Assembly: GCA_937915485.1 (NCBI GenBank)
Contig: CALGII010000089.1
Coordinates: forward strand, 1-6,001
DNA length: 6,001 nt
Origin: an uncultured Ignavibacteriota bacterium
GTDB taxonomy: Bacteria; Bacteroidota; Ignavibacteria; Tepidaquicellales; Tepidaquicellaceae
Reading direction: 5' to 3'
Both the position numbers and the translations under genes were made by a program. The first letter of the stretch is position 1. Every line of letters begins with the position of its first letter. Shown here piece after piece: positions 1 to 5,819 of the stretch. Below the pieces are notes generated by a model, which saw only the letters and a program-made list of their open reading frames with translations, made no database searches and was not told where the DNA came from.

Positions 1-1
1 A

Positions 2-181
2 AAACAAATTATGATGATTCCGAACGCGGTATATTACAAAAGCGGTAAGTTGATAATATCAGTCACATGCGTCTCTCCTGATTTTCCCGTATCGATTAAA
101 TACGCCGAGTCCGACAGCACGTGGACGAATTGTATGATGAAATTTGATTTGAATGCGAAATATTCGGATGCGCAAGAATAA
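2..181 (+). CDS. C-terminal end of an unidentified protein (partial, enters from left edge)
   Basis: The frame beginning at base 2 stays open for 59 codons and stops at TAA 179-181. The residues read like a real protein end, with mixed hydrophobic and polar segments such as VYYKSGKLIISVTC and a polar finish KFDLNAKYSDAQE. I do not recognise the family. The stretch alternates like beta-strands (KLIISVTC, VSIKYAE), so a beta-rich C-terminus is plausible, but that is inference. The start lies outside the window. Two alternatives exist: frame 1 gives a shorter tail ending at TAA 46-48 (…ERGILQKR), and an antisense ORF covers 34-222. The antisense product is rich in Phe, Tyr and Cys and looks like a shadow. 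The next gene begins 100 bp downstream on the same strand. Confidence 0.42.
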   Translation, partial: KQIMMIPNAVYYKSGKLIISVTCVSPDFPVSIKYAESDSTWTNCMMKFDLNAKYSDAQE

Positions 182-266
182 ACGTGTTCTAAAAAAAGAT
201 AGATTATGAACGGAAACATCATTTATATGCTCAACAGCATAAAGAATTTGGTTTTATAAAAATAAC

Positions 267-274
267 GGGGGGAG
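267..274 (+). promoter_or_regulatory. Strong Shine-Dalgarno sequence for the TTG start at 282
   Basis: GGGGGGAG ends 7 bases before the TTG at 282-284, which is normal ribosome-binding spacing. It decides the start, because no ATG is available and the protein then begins exactly at the first beta-strand of a Rossmann fold (MKVFVAGANGATG). The other genes in this window have A/T-rich leaders with no comparable purine-rich G-run. Confidence 0.7.
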
Positions 275-281
275 TAAGATT

Positions 282-770
282 TTGAAAGTATTTGTGGCAG
301 GAGCGAACGGCGCGACCGGATGCAGGTTGGTAAGGGAACTGCTGTACCGCGGCGTGTATATTAAAACCATTGTCCGCAGAGCGGAAAAACTTTCGCTCGA
401 TATAAGAACACACACGCATATTGTAATACTGGAAACAAATATTCTTCAACTGAATGAAAATGCAGTCGCGGATTACATAAAAGACTGTGATGCGGTTGCA
501 TCGTGTCTGGGGCACAACATAAGTCTGAAAGGAATCTTTGGAAACCCAAAATATCTTGTCACGGATTCCGTAATGAAATTATTCAATACTCTGGGAAGGG
601 AAATAGCGACTCTTGTAAACTCTTATCAGACGAGAGGAGATTACAGCATAAGTTTGAATATGAATAATATAAATCTGTCTTCAGGCATATATTTTTACAC
701 TTTATCGGTCAACGAACCGAATTCAAATAAATATTTCCGGGATACCAAAGTTATGAACTTTGTAAAGTAA
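282..770 (+). CDS. Chimeric ORF: truncated NAD(P)-binding Rossmann protein fused to a T9SS sorting-domain tail (probable pseudogene)
   Basis: The 162-residue product is two unrelated halves. Residues 1-97 match the start of an SDR-like NAD(P)H-binding protein. They have the dinucleotide motif GANGATG at 7-13, an Arg-Arg pair at 32-33 ending beta-2 (suggesting NADP preference), and the typical strand DAVASCLGHN at 70-79 followed by KGIFGNPKYLVTDSV. Full members run to roughly 210-260 residues, so the second half of the fold and the substrate site are missing. From about residue 98 the sequence switches to MKLFNTLGREIATLVN…, which aligns without gaps over 65 residues to the ends of both T9SS cargo proteins downstream. 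There is no signal peptide, and the PNPFNP part of the sorting domain is absent, so this tail cannot direct export. Translation could still begin from a good SD and TTG. Most likely a deletion scar that happens to be in frame. A functional short protein or an assembly join cannot be excluded. Confidence 0.75.
   Translation: MKVFVAGANGATGCRLVRELLYRGVYIKTIVRRAEKLSLDIRTHTHIVILETNILQLNENAVADYIKDCDAVASCLGHNISLKGIFGNPKYLVTDSVMKLFNTLGREIATLVNSYQTRGDYSISLNMNNINLSSGIYFYTLSVNEPNSNKYFRDTKVMNFVK
573..770 (+). pseudogene. Remnant 3' end of a lost T9SS cargo gene
   Basis: Codons 98-162 of the chimeric ORF correspond position for position to the final 65 residues of the cargo proteins encoded at 2258-3757 and 4094-5563. 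Shared landmarks include LG(R/K)EI, TLVN, YQ, LNM, SSG and a Lys-Met near the end. By eye about 31 of 65 residues match the first paralog, whereas the two paralogs match each other at about 49 of 65. The tail therefore comes from a third, more distant cargo gene, not from a copy of either neighbour. Signal peptide, passenger domains and the N-terminal part of the sorting domain are all gone. Confidence 0.65.
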
Positions 771-792
771 TTTTTTTAAAAATAAAAACAAA

Positions 793-2169
793 ATGATACG
801 GGCAGTAATAATAATAATTCTAGTCTTTTCGACAATTTCTTATTCACAGACCGACTGTAATTGTGAGCAGGCATTAAAACAATTAATTCAAAAAATTGAA
901 ACGGAATATCCAGGGTTTAATGATAAAACAAAGGAAAAGTTATTATATAACAGTTTTAAAGAAAATATGCTTGCTAAATCCGTAAGTATGTCGGAACCGG
1001 ACTGCATCGAATTATTGAGAAGTTATAAAGATTATTTCAGAGACGGACATATAAGTATATACCCGTCTGGAGAAGAGGTAAATGCACGGCAAAACAAAGT
1101 TGCCATAAGTCAGACAGAGTTTCAAAATCTAATATTCAACAGCACTGACCCGCTGGAAGGAGTATGGCGAACGGGAGCATATAAAGTTGGAATAATAAAA
1201 ATAAACAATGAATATCAGGGATTTATTATTGAGGCAGATACAACTTACTGGAAAGCGAATGAAATAAAATTCAGGTTACTCGAAAACGGTAAGGCAAAAT
1301 ACTATCTGAGAGATCACTCATTGTCTGAAGAAACGTGGGAATTAGTTGACGGTTGGATATTGTATTTTAGAAATTCCAAATTCATAAAAGAGTATCCAAA
1401 GCCAAACCTGTCAGAGAGTGAAATAAAATCGAGAATGGAGGAAATTGATGGTTGTTATTTTAAAAAGGTATCGGAAAGAACAGTTCTTCTTTCCCTTTCC
1501 AGTTTTGAGCATAATTATGTTGACCGTATAAAAAAATTATTGACAGATAACAGGATATCTATCGAAAGCAGCGAAAATATGATTATTGACGTACGAAATA
1601 ATTTAGGAGGCATATATGATGCTTATGCCGATATACTTCCATACATACAAACAAATAATGTCAGGGGTCTTGGAATGGAATTCCTTGCAACACAAACGTT
1701 AATTGATGGTATAGAAGGCTGGTATGATGATGACGAAGGAAAGAAAAAGGCTAAAGAATGGATTGCAATTTTTAAAGGAAAAATGGGTGCATTTGTGAAC
1801 ACAGATATTTCTGATGTTTTCATTGATACTATTAAACTTGCGGAGCGGAGTCCAAAGCATGTTGTTATCCTGGTGAACCGCAGAACAGCCAGTTCCGGAG
1901 AAGCGTTTGTTTTTGATGCAAAACAGAGCAAAAAAGTAAAAATACTGGGAACCCCAACTTACGGCGCACTGGACTATGGATCGGCCAGTTTTTTCGATTT
2001 TGGATGCAAAAATTATAAACTAATGATGCCGACTTGGAGAACCATGAGACTTCCGGAATATCCGATAGACAATATCGGAATACAGCCCGATATATATATT
2101 GACAAATCCGTAAAAGACTGGGTGCAGTTTGCAGCAGATTATTTAGAAAATAATAGATTATCCCGTTAA
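793..2169 (+). CDS. Exported S41-family serine peptidase
   Basis: The 458-residue protein has a Sec signal peptide at about 1-18 (hydrophobic AVIIIILVFSTIS, likely cut before Gln19). A helical segment leads to DGH at 84-86, the His-containing motif common in IRBP/tricorn-like S41 enzymes. Residues ~119-200 (EGVWRTGAYKVGIIKI…) form a beta-rich domain where many S41 proteins carry a PDZ. The catalytic core follows: IIDVRNNLGG at 264-273, TASSGE at 365-370 with Ser367 as the predicted nucleophile, then GTPTYGALDYG, and a closing NIGIQPDIYID at 427-437. Ala392 stands where CtpA-type enzymes have the catalytic Lys, so a His-assisted (S41B-like) mechanism fits better. It has no T9SS tail, so periplasmic or envelope location is inferred. 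The ATG at 793 has no SD but an A/T-rich leader, 22 bp after the preceding stop. Substrate is unknown. Confidence 0.85.
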   Translation: MIRAVIIIILVFSTISYSQTDCNCEQALKQLIQKIETEYPGFNDKTKEKLLYNSFKENMLAKSVSMSEPDCIELLRSYKDYFRDGHISIYPSGEEVNARQNKVAISQTEFQNLIFNSTDPLEGVWRTGAYKVGIIKINNEYQGFIIEADTTYWKANEIKFRLLENGKAKYYLRDHSLSEETWELVDGWILYFRNSKFIKEYPKPNLSESEIKSRMEEIDGCYFKKVSERTVLLSLSSFEHNYVDRIKKLLTDNRISIESSENMIIDVRNNLGGIYDAYADILPYIQTNNVRGLGMEFLATQTLIDGIEGWYDDDEGKKKAKEWIAIFKGKMGAFVNTDISDVFIDTIKLAERSPKHVVILVNRRTASSGEAFVFDAKQSKKVKILGTPTYGALDYGSASFFDFGCKNYKLMMPTWRTMRLPEYPIDNIGIQPDIYIDKSVKDWVQFAADYLENNRLSR

Positions 2170-2243
2170 ATCAGTCAGATGCTGATTATGAAAAAATAAT
2201 CGGGGAGGCCATAAAAAACTATACAAAATATTTTTTAAAATAA
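2157..2243 (+). pseudogene. Out-of-frame coding-like tail after the S41 peptidase gene
   Basis: In a frame different from the peptidase, bases 2157-2243 encode IIPLNQSDADYEKI followed by IGEAIKNYTKYFLK and a TAA at 2241-2243. There is no start codon in frame. The residues resemble a natural amphipathic C-terminal helix, so this may be the leftover end of a deleted gene or the result of a frameshift near the peptidase stop. The peptidase itself ends normally for its family (PDIYID…DWVQFAADYLEN), which argues against a simple frameshift. A weak 6-bp hairpin, AATCAG/CTGATT, lies at 2169-2187 but has no T-tract. Chance remains possible at this length. Confidence 0.3.
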
Positions 2244-2257
2244 AAAAAATTGGAAAT

Positions 2258-3757
2258 ATGAAATCAGTAACAGTTTTAACATTATTGTTGATTCTTTTAA
2301 ATACATGTCTTTCGCAGCCAATACCTAATGACAGTTTATATCTTGCTCAACCCCGCCCTGGTGATTCTGCTGTCGTTTTCGCGCCGGGCTTAATATCGCT
2401 TCCGGGCAGAAATGAAGTCTGCATCACGTTTTCTCCTGACGGAAAAACTGTTTTTTATAGCATTGAATTTTTTCCGAGTCCCGGAGTTCCGTTTATAATG
2501 CATTCGGAATATAAAAACAATAAATGGTCAAAGCCGGATACCGCGTCATTCTCTAAAACCAGAATGTCAAACGAACCGTTTTTTTCTCTGGACGGTTCCA
2601 GATTATATATGTCTGCTAAACAGGTGGTGAATCAGGTTGGTCAGGTGGATTTATCCCGCGTGCAGAAAATCGACTCGCTTTGGGGCAATCCTGTCAGCCT
2701 CGGCAGCCCTCCAAATACGACGGCGGACCAGTATCATCCTTGTATTGTTTCGGATACTTCGATTTATTTTTCGACAAGCAGCGGTCTGATAGCGCGCTGC
2801 CAGTTCCACAACGGGGTTTATCTGCCGCAGGTTGTTTTACAGTATCCGATAAACTATGCGAATTTAACTCAAACGTGGGGTGACCCTTACGTATCTCCAA
2901 ACGAAAGTTATTTAATATTCAAATCCACGAGGGCAGGCGGTTTCGGAGGAATTGATTTATATATTTCTTATAAAAAGGCAAATGGTACGTGGACTAATCC
3001 CAAAAATCTGGGCGGCAAAATAAATTCACAGTACGATGAAACGTCTGGTGACGTAACACCTGACGGTCTTTATATGACGTTTGGGTCTAATAAGGATTTG
3101 AAATGGGTGTCAACCGGATTCATAGAACTTCTAAAGCATACGAATTTTATTCCTTATCTGAAAACTCAAATCCCGAACCAGTCAGATACGGTAGGGAAAT
3201 TATATAACTACATTTTTCCCGACAGTACTTTTATTGACGACGATGGCAATAATACCCTGAGGTATTCGGCGAGATTAAGTAATGGGAATCCTCTGCCGTC
3301 CTGGCTTTCATTCGATTCTTTGGCGAGAAAATTCAGCGGCACACCGCTCGAGACAGGTTCGCTTAACATAAAAGTAACAGCAACGGATACCGCCGATGCG
3401 AGCGCATCCTGCACATTCCCCCTGAATATACTCCAGAACGTTTCTGTAAATCCTCTCAATGAATTTATCAAAGATTATAAATTGTATCAGAACTATCCCA
3501 ATCCGTTTAATCCGAATACTGTCATCAGTTATTCGCTTTTGAATAACAGTCATGTGGTACTTAAAGTTTACGATTTGCTCGGGAAAGAAATAGCCACTCT
3601 CGTAAATTTGTACCAGAAGCAGGGAACTTATGACGTAAATCTGAATATGAATAAATTGAATTTATCTTCCGGAACATACATATATTCAATCTCGGTAACT
3701 GATGATAGAATGCGGAATATATACAGGGAAAATAAAATCATGAGTTATATTAAGTGA
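2258..3757 (+). CDS. Secreted PD40 beta-propeller protein with cadherin-like and T9SS sorting domains (paralog 1)
   Basis: The 499-residue protein starts with a signal peptide (residues 1-19, cut probable before Gln20; Cys17 lacks a good lipobox). Residues ~45-290 hold PD40/WD40-like blades: FSPDGKTVFYS at 58, FSLDGSRLYMSA at 109, a degenerate blade near 163, YVSPNESYLIFKS at 211 and VTPDGLYMTFGS at 266. Between blades run the usual W-x-x-P…LG…IN connectors, for example TWTNPKNLGGKIN. Residues ~299-392 are a dystroglycan-type cadherin-like domain (FIDDDGNNTLRY, LPSWLSFDS, KFSGTP, VTATDTAD). Residues 407-499 form the type A T9SS sorting domain beginning YKLYQNYPNPFNP. Sec export then T9SS secretion to the surface or medium is expected. 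Propellers of this type usually bind partners; no catalytic motif is visible. It lies 88 bp after the S41 gene, with an A/T-rich leader and no SD. Confidence 0.85.
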   Translation: MKSVTVLTLLLILLNTCLSQPIPNDSLYLAQPRPGDSAVVFAPGLISLPGRNEVCITFSPDGKTVFYSIEFFPSPGVPFIMHSEYKNNKWSKPDTASFSKTRMSNEPFFSLDGSRLYMSAKQVVNQVGQVDLSRVQKIDSLWGNPVSLGSPPNTTADQYHPCIVSDTSIYFSTSSGLIARCQFHNGVYLPQVVLQYPINYANLTQTWGDPYVSPNESYLIFKSTRAGGFGGIDLYISYKKANGTWTNPKNLGGKINSQYDETSGDVTPDGLYMTFGSNKDLKWVSTGFIELLKHTNFIPYLKTQIPNQSDTVGKLYNYIFPDSTFIDDDGNNTLRYSARLSNGNPLPSWLSFDSLARKFSGTPLETGSLNIKVTATDTADASASCTFPLNILQNVSVNPLNEFIKDYKLYQNYPNPFNPNTVISYSLLNNSHVVLKVYDLLGKEIATLVNLYQKQGTYDVNLNMNKLNLSSGTYIYSISVTDDRMRNIYRENKIMSYIK

Positions 3758-4093
3758 TGAATGAAACTATCAAAATTATAATTAATAATTCTAAATCCTG
3801 AAAAACATTTATGATAGAAACTAAAGTTTATATTCACTAACGAATAAAGAATAGACAGGATAAAATAATAAACTTATGCTTATCCAAATTAACAATTCAC
3901 TGATTTATTATCAGGCTATGCTGAATGTGGTTTTCCAATTATATTTTTTGCCGGTATATTGTGTTCAATTAAAATATTCAGTTACATAAATGTCTAAGTG
4001 TATGTATGAAACTGACACACGGCAAGAAAATATGGATGATTACATTTTGATTGCTCATTTAATTCAGTTATTTGCAAACTTATCGAAAAACAT
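3758..4093 (+). other. 336-bp intergenic region with short ORFs but no recognised element
   Basis: This AT-rich gap separates the two cargo paralogs. No clear terminator follows the first one; the only inverted repeats are weak (AATTAT/ATAATT at 3774-3790 and CTGAT/ATCAG at 3900-3914). Two short ORFs sit end to end: 3876-3989 (37 aa, MLIQINNSLIYYQ…) and 3990-4097 (35 aa, MSKCMYETDTRQENMDDY…). The stop of the second overlaps the ATG of paralog 2 (ATGA at 4094-4097). Neither has a convincing SD. I see no convincing promoter match. TTTG at 4046 and TATTTG at 4069 have the 19-base spacing of a Bacteroidota-type promoter, but the second half fits poorly. Confidence 0.45.
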
Positions 4094-5563
4094 ATGAAAA
4101 CTTTAACAGTCTTATTTCTTCTGATGGTATTATTAAATACCTGCTATGCACAACCGATTCCTCCGGATAGTCTGTATCTGGCGCAAGTCCGTCCGGGTGA
4201 CACGCCTGTTGTGTTTCAATTACAAGCAAGCAGCGGCTTACGCCCTGTCGAAAGAATATCTATTAGTTCGGATGGCAAGGAAATATATTATGGCGAACTG
4301 GATAATTGGCCTGCTTCCGTGCAAAGGGTAAAATGCTATAAGTATTTAAGCAATAAATGGCAGGGACCGTTTGTTGTTTTTGAAGGATTTGTCGGACCGT
4401 CACTTTCGGTTAATGACAGTACGATATATATGCAGAAGGATGTAAACGGTATTGCGTGTACGTATTATGCAAATAGAATAGGCACAGGGTGGAGTACACC
4501 TGCAAGGCTGCTTTCGTCTAATCTTCAAACACATTATTTTCAGGAAACGCAGAATAAAAATCATTATCTCGCGTCAACGCCCGGAGGCAATTCTGATATT
4601 TGCAGGCTCGTTATTAATAATCCGGATACGGTTATTCAAAGTTTAGGTAAGCCGATTAATAGTAATTCTACTGAAAATGATTTTTACATTGCAAGAGATG
4701 AATCATACCTAATATTCTTTCGATTATCATCGCCGTATAATTTGTTTATCAGTTACCATAAAACCAACGGCCGCTGGACAAACCCTAAAGCCCTTGGCCC
4801 GAATATAAATACATCCATATATGAATGCTGTCCTTTTGTAACTGGCGATAATAAATATCTTTTCTTCACACGCGGTAATTGGCCTATGAATACTTACTAT
4901 ACGTATTGGGTTAAAGTGGATAATATTATTGACAGCCTCAAGCATACAAACTTTGTTCCTTATCTCGACAATCAAATTGCAAATCAATCGGACACCGTCG
5001 GCAGATTGTTTAATTTTACTTTTCCGGACAGCACATTTGTTGACGATGACGGTAACAACACTCTCAGGTATTCGGCAAAACTTGACAACGGTAGTCCGCT
5101 GCCCTCATGGCTTACTTTTGATTCCTTGACAAGAAAATTTACGGGAATTCCTTCAGCGGCAGGCTCCATTAACATCGCAGTTAAGGCAGTCGATACGGCA
5201 AATGCGAGTGCTACATGCATATTCAATCTTAATATCCTGAATTCGGTTTCGGTTAATCCGGTTAATCAAAAAATAATTCAATACAAATTGTCACAGAATT
5301 ATCCGAATCCGTTCAATCCAAGTACGATAATTAGTTATTCCCTCCAGAATAACAGCCATGTTGTATTAAAGGTATACGACATACTTGGAAAAGAAATAAA
5401 GACGCTTGTAAATGAGTATCAAAAACAGGGAACGTATGAGGTCGGTTTGAACATGAGCAGTCTGAATATATCGTCGGGAACTTACTTCTATTCAATCACC
5501 GTATCAGATAATAACATGCGGAATGTTTTCAAAGAAAATAAAATTATGAGTTATATAAAATGA
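4094..5563 (+). CDS. Secreted PD40-like beta-propeller protein with cadherin-like and T9SS sorting domains (paralog 2)
   Basis: The 489-residue protein has the same architecture as the gene before it. The signal peptide is residues 1-19 (VLLNTCYA, cut before Gln20), followed by the shared QPIPxDSLYLAQxRPGD segment. Residues ~45-280 are weak propeller blades: ISSDGKEIYYGE at 56, LSVNDSTIYMQK at 104, ARDESYLIFFR at 200 with RWTNPKALGPNIN, and VTGDNKYLFFTR at 249. A cadherin-like domain follows at ~289-382 (FVDDDGNNTLRY, LPSWLTFDS). The T9SS type A sorting domain spans 397-489 (YKLSQNYPNPFNP … KIMSYIK). The last 209 residues align without gaps to paralog 1 at about 74% identity, while the propeller is much more diverged. 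Surface or extracellular location is expected; ligand and function are unknown. It carries its own 336-bp upstream gap and is closed by a strong hairpin, so separate transcription is plausible. Confidence 0.85.
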   Translation: MKTLTVLFLLMVLLNTCYAQPIPPDSLYLAQVRPGDTPVVFQLQASSGLRPVERISISSDGKEIYYGELDNWPASVQRVKCYKYLSNKWQGPFVVFEGFVGPSLSVNDSTIYMQKDVNGIACTYYANRIGTGWSTPARLLSSNLQTHYFQETQNKNHYLASTPGGNSDICRLVINNPDTVIQSLGKPINSNSTENDFYIARDESYLIFFRLSSPYNLFISYHKTNGRWTNPKALGPNINTSIYECCPFVTGDNKYLFFTRGNWPMNTYYTYWVKVDNIIDSLKHTNFVPYLDNQIANQSDTVGRLFNFTFPDSTFVDDDGNNTLRYSAKLDNGSPLPSWLTFDSLTRKFTGIPSAAGSINIAVKAVDTANASATCIFNLNILNSVSVNPVNQKIIQYKLSQNYPNPFNPSTIISYSLQNNSHVVLKVYDILGKEIKTLVNEYQKQGTYEVGLNMSSLNISSGTYFYSITVSDNNMRNVFKENKIMSYIK

Positions 5564-5570
5564 AGTATCC

Positions 5571-5605
5571 GGATAAAGACCCGTTCAACAAACGGGTCTT
5601 TATCC
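5571..5605 (+). terminator. Strong hairpin terminator after paralog 2
   Basis: GGATAAAGACCCGTT (5571-5585) and AACGGGTCTTTATCC (5591-5605) are perfect reverse complements: a 15-bp stem with a 5-base CAACA loop, starting 8 bases after the TGA stop at 5561-5563. The inner part is G/C-rich and flanked by an A-run on one arm and a T-run on the other, as in intrinsic terminators. The run is TTTAT rather than a long U-tract. It separates the cargo gene from the antiporter gene. Confidence 0.8.
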
Positions 5606-5756
5606 ATTTCCTACTTGACCCTAACGACAGATTATGAATTGATATTGAAATATTTACTCCCTCATCTTCGCTAATTTCTTTACTCTTTTATTAGTATGGT
5701 ATATCTGTTCCAACTTGGTCCATTCGGATGAAGCTAAGATAACAGGTCTTATAGAA

Positions 5757-5785
5757 TTGAAAAAATCGAAACTTACTGCTATTAT
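5757..5785 (+). promoter_or_regulatory. Candidate sigma70-like promoter for the antiporter gene
   Basis: TTGAAA (5757-5762) and TATTAT (5780-5785) are separated by exactly 17 bases, the ideal -35/-10 spacing, and lie about 35 bp before the ATG at 5820. The site is downstream of the strong terminator, where a new promoter is needed. Caution: Bacteroidota often use a different consensus (TAnnTTTG), and AT-rich DNA yields such matches by chance. Confidence 0.4.
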
Positions 5786-5819
5786 AAAAAAATTTGTTAT
5801 TCTCGTTAATTCTGTTTCA

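Noticed and set aside
34..222. Antisense ORF of 62 codons opposite the left-edge gene
   Set aside because: Rich in Phe, Tyr and Cys with no recognisable motif; it mirrors the open plus-strand frame 2-181, which reads better as protein.
206..259. 17-codon plus-strand ORF (MNGNIIYMLNSIKNLVL) between the left-edge gene and the chimera
   Set aside because: Too short, no SD and no motif; easily due to chance in AT-rich DNA.
746..777. Inverted repeat CAAAGTT-ATG-AACTTTG followed by a T7 run at the end of the chimeric ORF
   Set aside because: Only a 7-bp, mostly A/T stem with a 3-base loop, inside coding sequence, and 8 bases separate it from the T-run. Too weak to call a terminator.
1623..1931. 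Antisense ORF of 102 codons inside the S41 peptidase gene
   Set aside because: It overlaps the catalytic core of a clearly real gene and shows no domain of its own.
2274..2308. Possible lipoprotein signal (Cys17 in LLNTC) in paralog 1, also present in paralog 2
   Set aside because: Thr at -1 and Asn at -2 do not fit a lipobox, while cleavage before Gln20 (CLS-Q, CYA-Q) fits signal peptidase I and T9SS cargo use.
2680..2900. Overlapping ORFs on both strands inside paralog 1
   Set aside because: Both are frame shadows within the propeller coding region; low-complexity composition and no family resemblance.
3208..3553. Antisense ORFs under the cadherin-like and sorting domains of paralog 1 (a similar one under paralog 2 at 4984-5226)
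   Set aside because: The two antisense products resemble each other only because the sense genes are paralogous; the codon changes preserve the sense protein.
5649..5819. Open frame upstream of the antiporter ATG, in the same frame, as a possible N-terminal extension
   Set aside because: There is no ATG in it, the family does not carry such an extension, and the candidate promoter lies within it.
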